Part shown: piece by piece, positions 15,139 to 24,292 of the stretch
How the letters are laid out: every line of letters begins with the position of its first letter
How positions within the stretch are numbered: position 1 is the first letter of the stretch
Assembly: GCA_027460615.1 (NCBI GenBank)
Contig: JAPZAO010000158.1
Span: 1-45,137 of the forward strand
DNA length: 45,137 nt
Direction of reading: 5' to 3'
Origin: Candidatus Methanoperedens sp.
GTDB lineage: Archaea > Halobacteriota > Methanosarcinia > Methanosarcinales > Methanoperedenaceae
Translations under genes and position numbers: made by a program
Notes under the pieces: model-generated
Seen by the model: the letters and a program-made list of their open reading frames with translations, nothing else
Database searches by the model: none
Told to the model about the DNA's origin: nothing

Positions 15139-15330
15139 TTATTCCTTTTCCGTAATCACATCCACACGCTGGTGAAGCTCAGCAACACTTTCCGCAAGGT
15201 TCTTGAGTATTTCAGCGCACCTGTCAGTAAAACTTACAGACGCAATGACATCAAGATTGTCTTTCGAATCTGCAATATCCTTCATCAAACGGTCAGCCAT
15301 TTCTATTATTTCTTCCGGATATACAACCAT
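15139..15330 (-). CDS. Small helical hypothetical protein
   Basis: A 63-residue acidic protein (MVVYPEEIIEMADRLMKDIA to ELHQRVDVITEKE) with two amphipathic helices and heptad-like spacing, so it is likely a small coiled-coil or helical hairpin. GGGAGG lies eight bases before the ATG at 15330, good support for translation. I do not recognise the family. Its nearest neighbour is the ATC hydrolase-like gene upstream on the same strand, 92 bases away, and the two could share a transcript. Confidence 0.6.
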   Translation of the reverse strand: MVVYPEEIIEMADRLMKDIADSKDNLDVIASVSFTDRCAEILKNLAESVAELHQRVDVITEKE

Positions 15331-15422
15331 ATTAAAATCCTCCCTTATCTAATCAATATTCACAATACATCTTTAATATTTCTGCATTTTTTTTATATTT
15401 GTTAATCTCTCCCGCACAATTC

Positions 15423-15929
15423 TCAAATCTGCCTTATTTTGGGCTCGATGACCATCTCACAGTAATTGGCGCCGCTGCACATGTTCGCATTCAACTTGTG
15501 GGTATAAAATGGATTCAGGGTTTCAACAGCCGATTTATCAAAGGTCATGCACGCCTTAAGAGCAACAATTTCAGGATCAAGTCCCATCTCCCTTGCCCTG
15601 TTAAGCATGGGGCATTCAACCACTTTCCCAACCGCCCTGTCCTCTGTCTCTTCTACCATCTCGAACCTGAATTCGGGTCCATAGAGGGTCGCTCCTTCAA
15701 TCCTGAATATATCGCTGAGTTCCTTCGCATTGCTTGAGGGGAGACCAAAAGCTTTTGCGAAGTTCTTCGATTCCTTACCTATTTCGTTCCATATCTGCCG
15801 CTCGATATCGTCATATTTTTCACCGAGGACTTTTCTTAAGTGCATGTCGTAAATAAAAGGCATGGCGCTTGCTGATTTTGCCGCTATTTCCCATCTCTTC
15901 TCTGCGGGAATATCTTCTATACTTACCAT
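15423..15929 (-). CDS. L-2-amino-thiazoline-4-carboxylate hydrolase-like protein
   Basis: A 168-residue protein resembling the ATC hydrolase family (PF14196), named after a bacterial enzyme that opens a thiazoline ring on the way to cysteine. The conserved core reads NRAREMGLDPEIVALKACMTF and the C-terminal NANMCSGANYCEMVIEPK, where two Cys and an acidic patch are conserved in the family. Many homologues in anaerobes do not act on that substrate, so the specific function is unsure. ATG at 15929 is chosen for GGAGG nine bases upstream; the GTG at 15944 overlaps that site. Confidence 0.65.
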   Translation of the reverse strand: MVSIEDIPAEKRWEIAAKSASAMPFIYDMHLRKVLGEKYDDIERQIWNEIGKESKNFAKAFGLPSSNAKELSDIFRIEGATLYGPEFRFEMVEETEDRAVGKVVECPMLNRAREMGLDPEIVALKACMTFDKSAVETLNPFYTHKLNANMCSGANYCEMVIEPKIRQI

Positions 15930-16031
15930 CTTTCTAACCTCCACTTATTAAGGCTCTTATTAATGCCTCGATAGAATATGATTTTTAATCATACAAATAA
16001 CTTATGGTGCAGCAGCGTCGCTAAAAGCGCC

Positions 16032-16973
16032 TTATGATTTCCAGTTAGAATTAATCTCGCCCAGGCCCCAGCCCAGGTATTCCTTGATAATAACGTACGC
16101 CATTTCAGGAGGTATCGCCCCGACTTCGGTGCATATCAAATCAATATACTCGCGAGGTGTGATATCAAACGCCGGGTTTTTCACCCTTACATTTGGAAAT
16201 TCACTGAGTTTTTCTTTGCTTATCACTTCATCGCTGTCGCGTTCCTCTATTTCCACAAGTTCGCCGAGCAGTGTTCTCGGGCTGAATTTATATGTCTCGG
16301 CAGCGATTATTACGTTTTTCCTGGCTTCATGGGCGGCGAGAGCAACCTGTGACGTCCCGATTTTGTTGATTACCGAACCATTTGCTGTAACCGCATCAGC
16401 GCCCATAATCACAAGGTCTATATCTTTCATGAAATATCGCACCGCAGAGTCCACGATCAACGATGTCTCTATCCCGAGAGAGTCAAGCTGCTTAATGGTA
16501 AGGTGACCCTGCATTCTCGGGCGTGATTCCGTGGCAATGACGTTAATCTTTTTCCCGCTGGCATGCGCCTGTGCCATAATCGAAATGGCGGCTGAGGAAT
16601 TGCAGTGCGTCATTATGGTATCCCCGTCTCTCACTCTCCGGGCTCCTATTTCCCCTATCATTCTCACTGCATTTTCGGAACCGGCGATGAATTCATCAGC
16701 CAGTTTTCTAACGCTGGCTTTTGCTTCTGCCGGATTATCCCCAACATATCTCATCACGGCCCTGACCGCATTCGGAAGCGATACCGCAGTCGGCCGCGTG
16801 CTGATAAGCAATTCGGCAGCATATTTCATCTTTTTATTGAAATCATCAAGGTCCCTCGTTGTGATGCGTCCTGCATAATCGCGTAGTTCCCCTGCCGCAG
16901 CACGCGCAATCCTTCCCGCCCCCCGGATTTCCATGCTTTTTATTTTCGCTGCCGTTTCCTTAAGCTGTTTCAT
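16032..16973 (-). CDS. Ribose 1,5-bisphosphate isomerase
   Basis: A 313-residue member of the eIF2B-related sugar-phosphate isomerases that turns ribose 1,5-bisphosphate into ribulose 1,5-bisphosphate, feeding form III RuBisCO in the archaeal AMP pathway. Catalytic-type residues are C124 in MTHCNSSAA and D193 in VIMGADAVTANG. Their 69-residue spacing equals that of the characterised Thermococcus enzyme (Cys133, Asp202, from memory). NKIGTSQVALAAHEA and the YKFSP region are also typical. The start ATG overlaps the cobQ stop in ATGA. It could be a plain eIF2B-like paralogue, but the Cys/Asp pair favours the isomerase. Confidence 0.85.
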   Translation of the reverse strand: MKQLKETAAKIKSMEIRGAGRIARAAAGELRDYAGRITTRDLDDFNKKMKYAAELLISTRPTAVSLPNAVRAVMRYVGDNPAEAKASVRKLADEFIAGSENAVRMIGEIGARRVRDGDTIMTHCNSSAAISIMAQAHASGKKINVIATESRPRMQGHLTIKQLDSLGIETSLIVDSAVRYFMKDIDLVIMGADAVTANGSVINKIGTSQVALAAHEARKNVIIAAETYKFSPRTLLGELVEIEERDSDEVISKEKLSEFPNVRVKNPAFDITPREYIDLICTEVGAIPPEMAYVIIKEYLGWGLGEINSNWKS

Positions 16974-18424
16974 TGTCCCTCCAGAATACTATATATCAGG
17001 TTCATATTAATATGAGCTTCAACATATCTTGCAAGTTCTTCTATGCCATCGCTCCAGTTTCCTTCTGTATAGGTAAACCCTTTGCGATTATATAAGTATC
17101 CAAGGAAAGATTTCCGTAATTTTTCATTTTCAAATATCCCATGAAGATATGTCCCGATGACAAGCCCGTTCTCGCTTTCGCATCCATCATCACCGAAAGC
17201 GGCTTTTCCCCCGTCAGTTTCACCCATGTGTATCTCGTAACCTTTTATTTTCTCGCCTCTGATTGGTGAAAGTATCATGCCGTTCCCCGTAACAATTTTC
17301 TCGGTCTGCTTTGTTTGCTTTTCATATTTTCCAAAACGCGTGGAAACCCCAAGAAGCCCAAGCCCTTTTATTGAACATGCGCCGTTTGTTCCCTCTATCC
17401 CGCTGTCAGTTATTAAATCGCCAAGCATCTGGTAACCGCCGCAGATTCCGATAACAGGCGTCCCTTTATTTGCTTCCCTAATTATTTTTTTATCCATTCC
17501 GCTTGCGATTAATTCTTTCAGGTCGTCAATGGTATTTTTTGTCCCCGGCAATATGATGGCATCGGGCTCATCGAGTTCCTCATCAGGATTCGTATATTTG
17601 ACAAAAGCATAATGTTCAAGCGGTTCAAAATCCGTAAAATTCGATATGTGTGATAACCGTATCACTGCAATTTTTATTGGCTGGCCATTTTGAACTTGTG
17701 CCTTATCTTTTATGGAAACAGAATCCTCTGACGGTATTCTCATATCCGTGTACGGTATAACGCCAAGCACCGGAAGAGCCGTCAGCTCTTCAAGCTGTTT
17801 TATTGCAGGTTCAAGCAATCTCATGTCTCCCCTGAATTTGTTTATCACAAGCCCGCGTACAAGTTTTTTTACATCAGGAGGCAGCAGTTGCAGGGTTCCG
17901 TATATGCTTGCAAACACCCCGCCGCGCTCGATATCACCGACAAGGATTACCGGCGGCCTGACCAGGCGCGCCATCCCGATATTCACAATATCGCGGGAAT
18001 AAAGGTTTATCTCGGCTGCGCCTCCAGCTCCCTCGATTACTATTAAATCATGCAAGCCTGACAGGCGGTTATATGCCCCGGCAACGGTTGACCTTATTTC
18101 ATCCATTGAATCATAGTATTCACCCGCTTCCTTATCTGCATACGGTTTTCCAAGGATTACCACCTGCGAGATATGATTGCCTTTGGGCTTCAGGAGAACA
18201 GGGTTCATATCCGCGCTGGGTTCAAGTCCTGCCGCTTTTGCCTGGATAGCCTGTGCAATCCCTATTTCTTTGCCGTCCTCTGTCACCCAGGAATTGAGGC
18301 TCATATTCTGCGCCTTAAAAGGAGAGACGTTATATTTTCTTGAAAAAATCCTGCAAAGCGCGGTCACAAGTATGCTTTTTCCAACATGGGAACCTGTCCC
18401 CATAACCATGAGGTTCTTTGTCAT
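16970..18424 (-). CDS. cobQ: Cobyric acid synthase
   Basis: A 484-residue glutamine-dependent amidotransferase that amidates four carboxyl groups of adenosyl-cobyrinic acid a,c-diamide during cobalamin synthesis. The N-terminal dethiobiotin-synthetase-like ATP domain has GTGSHVGKS at residues 9-17 and FKAQNMSLNS. The C-terminal class I glutaminase domain has GICGGYQMLG with the nucleophilic Cys and TYLHGIFEN with the partner His. Length is normal for the family. The ATG at 18424 overlaps the preceding stop in ATGA, and an upstream in-frame extension to 18532 merely covers the neighbouring gene. Corrinoids are needed by methyltransferases of methanogenesis, so the gene fits the organism. Confidence 0.93.
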   Translation of the reverse strand: MTKNLMVMGTGSHVGKSILVTALCRIFSRKYNVSPFKAQNMSLNSWVTEDGKEIGIAQAIQAKAAGLEPSADMNPVLLKPKGNHISQVVILGKPYADKEAGEYYDSMDEIRSTVAGAYNRLSGLHDLIVIEGAGGAAEINLYSRDIVNIGMARLVRPPVILVGDIERGGVFASIYGTLQLLPPDVKKLVRGLVINKFRGDMRLLEPAIKQLEELTALPVLGVIPYTDMRIPSEDSVSIKDKAQVQNGQPIKIAVIRLSHISNFTDFEPLEHYAFVKYTNPDEELDEPDAIILPGTKNTIDDLKELIASGMDKKIIREANKGTPVIGICGGYQMLGDLITDSGIEGTNGACSIKGLGLLGVSTRFGKYEKQTKQTEKIVTGNGMILSPIRGEKIKGYEIHMGETDGGKAAFGDDGCESENGLVIGTYLHGIFENEKLRKSFLGYLYNRKGFTYTEGNWSDGIEELARYVEAHINMNLIYSILEGQ

Positions 18425-18927
18425 CGTGCTTCCCTCAAGCGCCTGTAAGCTGCACAAACACACGCTGCCAGAACAAACACCATTGCGCCCGTGCCTGTGC
18501 TGTCTGAAATATAACCGTATGCAGTCTTCCATCCCACGGCGTATGGCCTGAAGCCGTAATCAAATGTCCAGAGTAAATTATTAGTCTGGCTCATCATGAG
18601 GCTTGCATCCACAAACGCCATCCCGTTGTATACCGGATAAAAAAGAACGACTCCGCCGGTGAACATATCCAGCAGCACATGGGATGTGATATAGGCAGAA
18701 GCGATCAGGAAAATCGCCCTGTATTTCATGATTAATAACCCGGACAGGGCAAGGATTAAGGGAATAAACATATTGTGTAAAAGCGCCCTGTGCTGGATGG
18801 CAAAGGTATCAAAATCAGGAAGCAGGGCAAGCGGGAGCAGGAGAAAGACATACTTTAGATCCTCTTTCCTGCTGACAATCAACAGGGCAAGCAGAGGGAC
18901 AATTAAGTGTACCGGCCAATCAGGCAT
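18421..18927 (-). CDS. Membrane-bound metal-dependent hydrolase-like protein (YdjM/DUF457 type)
   Basis: A 168-residue membrane protein with four or five membrane segments. It resembles the LexA-binding/YdjM family of putative metal-dependent hydrolases: the N-terminal PDWPVHLIVPLLAL, then LLPLALLPDFDTF, FAIQHRALLHN and ASAYITSHVLLDMFTGG place His and Asp residues at the membrane face, as in that family. Biochemical function is not known. It sits one base after gfcR and overlaps cobQ by four bases, so it is the second gene of a four-gene operon. Confidence 0.65.
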   Translation of the reverse strand: MPDWPVHLIVPLLALLIVSRKEDLKYVFLLLPLALLPDFDTFAIQHRALLHNMFIPLILALSGLLIMKYRAIFLIASAYITSHVLLDMFTGGVVLFYPVYNGMAFVDASLMMSQTNNLLWTFDYGFRPYAVGWKTAYGYISDSTGTGAMVFVLAACVCAAYRRLREAR

Positions 18928-18928
18928 G

Positions 18929-19555
18929 TTATTCGATTTTATCCACTCTTGTTACCCGCAATAGGGCATTCAGGGGAACACCTGAAATATCATCAATACC
19001 TTTTTTATCTATCAATACGCCAATCGCAACCGGTTTGGCTCCCAATCCTTCAAGCACGGCCACGGCTTCTTTGAGTGTCGTCCCTGATGTGACCACATCG
19101 TCTATCAAAATACAGTTCTTGCCCTCAACACTTGCGAAGTTCTGGCTGATAGTGCCTTTAGTTTCTTTTGATTCAGGCTCCCAGCGCTGTTTGTTGGGAT
19201 GAAACGTAGTAAATTCGCATCCGAGTTCATCCGCTGCCAGGTTTGCAAGCGGTATTCCCGAAAGTGCAACCCCGACAACCACGTCTATTCCTTCTTCGGT
19301 CTCCCCGAGGCAGTCAAGTATCATGTCCACAAGCGCGCCTGCTATCAGCCTCTGCCTGTAAGAGCTTCTTCCGATGTTGCTCCAATCAATGTAAATATCC
19401 TTGGGTGCTGCAGTGGAGTCTCCTTTTTTCGCATGTACAAGGAGCCATGTGGCGGTTTCGCGCGAAACATTGAGTTCGTCAGCAATCTGACCTGTTAAAA
19501 GCCCTGCTGCCTGCAGTTCAATGGCTTTTCGGGTTAGTTCATCGATTGTTTTCAT
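18929..19555 (-). CDS. gfcR: Orotate phosphoribosyltransferase-like transcription regulator
   Basis: A 208-residue regulator of the GfcR type. An N-terminal helix-turn-helix (about residues 15-40, GLLTGQIADELNVSRETATWLL) is fused to a type I phosphoribosyltransferase domain with the PRPP loop ILIDDVVTSGTT near residues 150-161. In haloarchaea GfcR controls sugar catabolic genes, and related proteins may sense PRPP or purine-type ligands. It is unlikely to be a true PyrE because of the DNA-binding domain. ATG at 19555 is chosen for GGTGAT just upstream; GTG at 19564 overlaps it. It leads the operon with cobQ and ribose-1,5-bisphosphate isomerase. Confidence 0.8.
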   Translation of the reverse strand: MKTIDELTRKAIELQAAGLLTGQIADELNVSRETATWLLVHAKKGDSTAAPKDIYIDWSNIGRSSYRQRLIAGALVDMILDCLGETEEGIDVVVGVALSGIPLANLAADELGCEFTTFHPNKQRWEPESKETKGTISQNFASVEGKNCILIDDVVTSGTTLKEAVAVLEGLGAKPVAIGVLIDKKGIDDISGVPLNALLRVTRVDKIE

Positions 19556-19653
19556 AAGAATCACCGGGATAGCAATACTTCTTTTTCTTTGTATTTAATA
19601 CGTTACGATAAAACCGCAATAGTTATAACATAAAAACTTTATTAAAAAAACTA

Positions 19654-20337
19654 ATGGCAAAAAAGAAGAAGCAAAAGCTCCCTGAGAAAAAATCAAACCT
19701 GACTCTGGTATATGCAGGAGTGGCAGTGGTTGTTGTTGCGGTGGTGGTATTATTTTTCCTCTCCACCTCGCCAGCGGAGAACCCTCTAACAACCCGAGAA
19801 CGTGCGACGCTAAACTTTTCCACTACATATGAGCCCGGCAAGGTTAAAATCACCGAGTTCATGAAATTCGACTGCCCTCATTGCTATGACCTGCACAACG
19901 AACTGCCTCAACTTCTGGAAAAATATGGCAATAATGTCACGATAACATATGTTCCGATAATATTCCCGGGGCAATCAACCAAGAGCATAGAAGCTTATAT
20001 CATCGCGGAGCAGATGGGGAAAGGCAAGGAGATGCAGGATGCCTTGTTTAATGAGGCTCATGTTGAAATGTTAAATAGAGAGGTAATTGGATCAAATTTG
20101 AAGGTGATGGAGAGCGTGCCGACTCTGGAAAGCGTAGCAGCGAGCATAGGACTTGGGGCAGACTTCAACGCGGCACTTGAGAAAAATGATGCGAGGGGAG
20201 CTGCCCTCGTAAATCTTGAATTCATGAATAAATACGGCATACAGTCGACTCCAACGATTATAATTAATGGCAATCGTTCTGTCGATCCCCCGACAGCAGC
20301 TAATCTGGACGCGGTTCTCAGTTCGCTTCTTGGCTAA
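19654..20337 (+). CDS. Membrane-anchored DsbA-like thiol oxidoreductase
   Basis: A 227-residue thioredoxin-fold protein. The basic cytoplasmic N terminus is followed by one membrane helix (about residues 17-37) that acts as an uncleaved anchor, then an extracytoplasmic DsbA-like domain with the redox motif CPHC at 74-77 and the cis-Pro segment QSTPTIIING near the end. It should form or shuffle disulfides in exported proteins such as the Cys-rich DUF333 protein. It converges with, and overlaps by four bases, the gene for a CcdA-like electron transporter, a likely redox partner. Confidence 0.8.
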   Translation: MAKKKKQKLPEKKSNLTLVYAGVAVVVVAVVVLFFLSTSPAENPLTTRERATLNFSTTYEPGKVKITEFMKFDCPHCYDLHNELPQLLEKYGNNVTITYVPIIFPGQSTKSIEAYIIAEQMGKGKEMQDALFNEAHVEMLNREVIGSNLKVMESVPTLESVAASIGLGADFNAALEKNDARGAALVNLEFMNKYGIQSTPTIIINGNRSVDPPTAANLDAVLSSLLG

Positions 20338-22037
20338 ATTATCCCTGCATACATAAAAACCGCAACTGCGAGCAAAGTAACTCCTGTTACCAGCCGCATC
20401 GCAGCCCTCTTTTCTTTCCTGAACTTTTCGACCTTTTCAGGGTTCAATCCGAAAGCAATCGCGGCGCCGAGCACAAGCACAGGCAGCACCACGCCGAGGT
20501 TGTATGCTGCAAGATATACGTACCCTGCACCTTTGCCGCTTCTGACCATATCAAGAATCACAAAATAAACAGCGCCAACGCACGGGGCTTTAATGAGGGA
20601 GAACAGCGCGCCCATGAAAAACGATGCCGGAAGACTAACTTTTTTCGTTATGCTCTCGGTCAGCCTGATGAAAGCCTTCGGGGTATAAAATGTTGATTCT
20701 GTATTTTTCCTCAAATGCCAGGCGTCATACACATGCCACAATCCCAGAAAGGCTATCAGGATAGCAAGAAAATTCCTTATTGTTATCTGCAATGAAGGTG
20801 ACTGTTCAAAAATACGAAGGATGCCGATGCCGACTATCAGGTAAGTTGTGAAAATGCCAAGGCTGAAAACAATGACAATGAGCAGGACATTTCGCCTCCT
20901 GCCTGTGGTTGCAAGGGTGACCGATGCGATAAAAGCAAGTATCGCAAGAAGGCAGGGGTTAAAACCTGCAAGGAAGCCCACGACGAGAACAGATGGCACT
21001 GAAAGCTGGATGGCTTTACCGGTTGAGATATTCGCGGCCAGGGGCGCTGTGGAGGCACTGTCAATTGCAAATCTCAGGAGCATCATAAGCTTTGCAGTAT
21101 CGCCGTTATAATTTTCATATGAAATCAGCCTCTCTTTATCCCCGTTAATAACCACGGAAGGCGTTCCCGGAATCCCGTACTTTATGGCAAGCCCGCGTCC
21201 TTCTTCGTTGGCATTATATTCTGTGAAATTCACCCTGCCGCCATAGTTTTTTATGACAGCCTCGATCACAGGCGTCGCCTTTTCGCATTTTGAGCATCCC
21301 GGGATGTAGAAATACTCAACGGTCACAGCACCACCATGTGTATTGTTTACAGGGAGAAGTCTAATCGTATCATTAGCTGATACTTCCGGCTGTTCAACCT
21401 GAGCCGTCAGGTTTTCCCTTTCAAGCGTGATATTCCTGAAAGTCTCGAAATTCTTGCCACCGATGTTGATTGTAGCATTGACGGCATATACCCCGGGTGA
21501 AAGGGCTGAACACGCCTCGCAAGACGGCGTTGTGAAATTGAAATTGAAAAAATTGGCTCCTTTAATAAAAGCTGCATCTCTTGTTTCAATTATTAACGCC
21601 CTGCCAAATGCGTTCTTTATTCCAGATACCTGGATTTTCCCATCGCCGTTTTCAGGAGAATTAAAAAATACCCGGATTCTAAGCGTTTCATTCGACTGGT
21701 AAACATCCTTTTCTGTAAATATGGTAAGAGTATTATTGATGGAAACTGGTGCCAGCGACCCGTTTTTAAATGTACCGCATACGAGCGCAAGAGTCCCGTT
21801 TGTCTCGTCTTCTGAAATAACCAGGTTTTTTCCTATCGGGATACCGGAAATGGCATTGTCATTTAAGATCCCGTTGATACAGACCTCTTTTCCCTCAAAG
21901 GCAGCCGGATTTGACAGCAACTGCGATGGGGGAACTTCTTTATCAGGGGATGGCGCCAGGCATCCGATTGCCAGGAAAAAGGATATTACAAGGATTATCG
22001 GTAAATATTTCATGATTGCCCATTTTGTCTTTGCCAT
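20334..22037 (-). CDS. Lipoprotein-thioredoxin-CcdA/DsbD-like fusion
   Basis: A 567-residue fusion protein. A lipoprotein signal ends at the lipobox Cys26 (FLAIGC), followed by a nucleic-acid-binding OB-like or beta-rich segment (GKEVCINGILND), a second beta domain, and a thioredoxin-like domain near residues 240-320 with CSKC and GIPGTPSVVING. The C-terminal six-helix CcdA/DsbD membrane domain has the two key cysteines in GFNPCLL and IKAPCVG. It should pass electrons from cytoplasmic thioredoxin across the membrane to the outer thioredoxin domain. An alternative ATG at 22013 gives a tighter signal peptide. It follows cca with a gap of only three bases. Confidence 0.8.
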   Translation of the reverse strand: MAKTKWAIMKYLPIILVISFFLAIGCLAPSPDKEVPPSQLLSNPAAFEGKEVCINGILNDNAISGIPIGKNLVISEDETNGTLALVCGTFKNGSLAPVSINNTLTIFTEKDVYQSNETLRIRVFFNSPENGDGKIQVSGIKNAFGRALIIETRDAAFIKGANFFNFNFTTPSCEACSALSPGVYAVNATINIGGKNFETFRNITLERENLTAQVEQPEVSANDTIRLLPVNNTHGGAVTVEYFYIPGCSKCEKATPVIEAVIKNYGGRVNFTEYNANEEGRGLAIKYGIPGTPSVVINGDKERLISYENYNGDTAKLMMLLRFAIDSASTAPLAANISTGKAIQLSVPSVLVVGFLAGFNPCLLAILAFIASVTLATTGRRRNVLLIVIVFSLGIFTTYLIVGIGILRIFEQSPSLQITIRNFLAILIAFLGLWHVYDAWHLRKNTESTFYTPKAFIRLTESITKKVSLPASFFMGALFSLIKAPCVGAVYFVILDMVRSGKGAGYVYLAAYNLGVVLPVLVLGAAIAFGLNPEKVEKFRKEKRAAMRLVTGVTLLAVAVFMYAGII

Positions 22038-22040
22038 TTT

Positions 22041-23393
22041 CTATTTTTCGAAAAAATTCCTGAGGAACTTCCTGAACTCATTGTCTTTGATACTTAATAT
22101 CTCTTCATCTTCAAGAACATGAAATTCTTTTTTGATGCTTAATGCAAGATGTTTTCCTAGCGCGCAATTTAAAATCTCTGATTCAACAAGCGTCTTTGCC
22201 CTGTCATACTTTCTCGGGATTTCGACCATGTATCTCCCGTCCCTGATAAATACATTGGAAAACGTATCGGAACCTGTGTATTTGGATTTGAAAGCCAGGG
22301 CATGTTCTTTTGCCCATACCTGCGGACCCGCGTGTATTCTTGCATGAGGTAGCTTTGAAGACTCAAGTTCGAAAAGAATAAGTGCAGACTTTTCCGCCCA
22401 CACGCTTTTGTTATACACATGAAAATCATATCTCTCAAACATTTCATGAATGGATTCCCTGACTTTATAGAGCTGGGGAAACAATACATCATCGACTAAA
22501 TCCGGGGCAGCGAATTCAATGGCAAGCAACGAAGTGCCCCTGGCTTTAAGGATTTTATTAAAACTTTTATCGTCAAGAGGTTCCGCAAGTTTGGCGCTAA
22601 AATATGCTTCATCCGGGTCTTTCAGGAATTCGCATGCCCTATCTATAAAAACACACATGTTATCAAGTGAGAGCGCCGCTGCGACATTTCGCGCCGGGTC
22701 GGTGGGGTCAACCACTACTGTCGGGTCTTTATGAACAAGGGTTCCGTGTTTTTCTATGTCAATGGTTATCCCGCTTTTCCACTCGCATGCGGCTTCAAGA
22801 ACTTTTATGAAAGAGCCGTAATTGATTATCAGAAGTTCCACGAGATAGCCTGAAAATCCCTGTGTTTTTAACTCCGAGCCATAGACGCCTATCCCTTTCA
22901 GGAATTGCTTTAAAACCAGTACCTCATCTTCAAGCCCCCTGATCATCGAGGAGACGTATATGTTATGGAACGGCGTCCTGTCCACAGCCGACTTTATTTC
23001 AGATGCTCGCTCCACTTTAAAAGCCGGGACAAGGTCAACCTCGAAACCATCGAATATCGCATGAATATACGGGTGCTCTGCATATCGCTCTTCAAAACTT
23101 TGTGATTCCCCTGCAATTTTGCGGGCGATGTAAAGCCCGTTTTCTTCAAGCTCCTTGCGTTCAACATCGGGCTGGAACATGATGAAAATATCAAGGTCGT
23201 GTTCGCCTGATATCCATGTCCCGCGCGCGGAAGAGCCCACAAGTTCCCCTTTGATATTAAGCCCTTCGGCTTCGCCGGTGGCGTTAATCCGGGAGATTAT
23301 GCTTTCAGCAAGGGCTTTGAGCCGGGCTCTCTCTGCTTCTGTGGGTTTTATACGTGAAAGGACTGATGCGAAGATTTTGGTGATGGAAGTCAT
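22041..23393 (-). CDS. cca: Archaeal (class I) CCA-adding tRNA nucleotidyltransferase
   Basis: A 450-residue enzyme that adds or repairs the 3' CCA end of tRNA. The class I nucleotidyltransferase core is clear: VGSSARGTWISGEHDLDIF at about residues 52-70 with the first metal-binding Asp pair, then GFEVDLVPAF with the third carboxylate. The helical archaeal CCA body and C-terminal RRM-like parts fill the remaining length, which is normal for archaea. The ATG at 23393 is preferred over a TTG at 23411. The next gene downstream is the DsbD-like fusion, probably on the same transcript. Confidence 0.92.
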   Translation of the reverse strand: MTSITKIFASVLSRIKPTEAERARLKALAESIISRINATGEAEGLNIKGELVGSSARGTWISGEHDLDIFIMFQPDVERKELEENGLYIARKIAGESQSFEERYAEHPYIHAIFDGFEVDLVPAFKVERASEIKSAVDRTPFHNIYVSSMIRGLEDEVLVLKQFLKGIGVYGSELKTQGFSGYLVELLIINYGSFIKVLEAACEWKSGITIDIEKHGTLVHKDPTVVVDPTDPARNVAAALSLDNMCVFIDRACEFLKDPDEAYFSAKLAEPLDDKSFNKILKARGTSLLAIEFAAPDLVDDVLFPQLYKVRESIHEMFERYDFHVYNKSVWAEKSALILFELESSKLPHARIHAGPQVWAKEHALAFKSKYTGSDTFSNVFIRDGRYMVEIPRKYDRAKTLVESEILNCALGKHLALSIKKEFHVLEDEEILSIKDNEFRKFLRNFFEK

Positions 23394-23518
23394 TTTGGTT
23401 TTCTTTCTCAATTATTAGGTAATTACGATATAATGATTGTTATATACCATCTATTCATTCACCTGCGAAAGTGTTGTGCCCCTGAACTGCTTTGAGTGGA
23501 ATAAGTTTGGCGAGGAAA

Positions 23519-24073
23519 TTACCTCTCAGATTTTTCCTTAGATTCCTTTGGTTGCATCATCGCAATTATAGGGTACATATTGAGATACATCTTGGGAAAA
23601 TCATTATTCCTATACTTCTCTACAAGTTTAAAATTGTGTTTTTCATAAAAACCTATAGATTCAGGCTTTGAGTCCACAGTGATATAACGGCATCCGATTT
23701 TATTTGACACTTCTATAGCCATGCCTATTGCCACAAGGAGCAAGAATCTCCCGACGCCCCTATTCATAAAATTTCTATCCACAGCCAGCCGCGCTATCCT
23801 GACAGCCGGATATTTATGATAAAGATAATTTTTAATTCCATCTTTTTCATCCACTGCATGAACCTCAAGGGTATCTGTAACCAATGCGACATATCCCGTT
23901 ATGCTTCGTTCCCACATGCACAAGTATGTCCTGCTTACTCTTTCATTCTGGTCATTTAATGCACAATTGTTCAAAAAATCATTCAAATCGGAATTGGTAG
24001 AATTAAAGGAAGTAAGGTCGTGCTTTTTTGTCAGCGTTACGATTTGCAGTTTATTATACGGAATTTGATTCAT
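23519..24073 (-). CDS. GNAT acetyltransferase, likely TacT-type toxin
   Basis: A 184-residue GNAT-fold N-acetyltransferase. The acetyl-CoA loop appears as RLAVDRNFMNRGVGRFLL, and a SIGFYEKHNFKLVEKYRN block closes the fold. The N-terminal SDLNDFLNNCALNDQNERVSRTYL is typical of toxin-like GNATs of the TacT/AtaT group, which acetylate aminoacyl-tRNA. The upstream 49-residue gene ends in TGATG, sharing one base with this ATG (a GTG at 24076 is also possible). This order, small antitoxin then GNAT, is standard for type II toxin-antitoxin loci. Toxicity is inferred. Confidence 0.75.
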   Translation of the reverse strand: MNQIPYNKLQIVTLTKKHDLTSFNSTNSDLNDFLNNCALNDQNERVSRTYLCMWERSITGYVALVTDTLEVHAVDEKDGIKNYLYHKYPAVRIARLAVDRNFMNRGVGRFLLLVAIGMAIEVSNKIGCRYITVDSKPESIGFYEKHNFKLVEKYRNNDFPKMYLNMYPIIAMMQPKESKEKSER

Positions 24074-24222
24074 CACTTCTTAAAACAAGTCTTATAGATG
24101 TGCATAGCTTCCTTAAACATCTCTATTTGTTCTTTGGTAACTTTTGGATTTTTTTCATTTTTCCAAAATTCCTCGGCGTCCTTACCTTCCAAAACCAATC
24201 CCAGTTCAATAGGTTTAGCCAT
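24073..24222 (-). CDS. Small antitoxin-like protein
   Basis: A 49-residue protein, MAKPIELGLVLEGKDAEEF at the start and EMFKEAMHIYKTCFKK at the end, coupled to the GNAT gene by a TGATG junction. GGAG lies eight bases before the ATG at 24222. The N-terminal beta strand PIELGLVLEG followed by helices recurs, to my recollection, in small archaeal proteins that sit beside toxins. It is shorter than a typical ribbon-helix-helix DUF1778 antitoxin and shows no obvious DNA-binding ribbon, so neutralisation may be by direct binding only. Confidence 0.6.
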   Translation of the reverse strand: MAKPIELGLVLEGKDAEEFWKNEKNPKVTKEQIEMFKEAMHIYKTCFKK

Positions 24223-24292
24223 TTATGTGTCTCCGAAATTCCTTTTCAATAATATGAATTTATTATGATATCATTTGGTAAATACCTATCCA

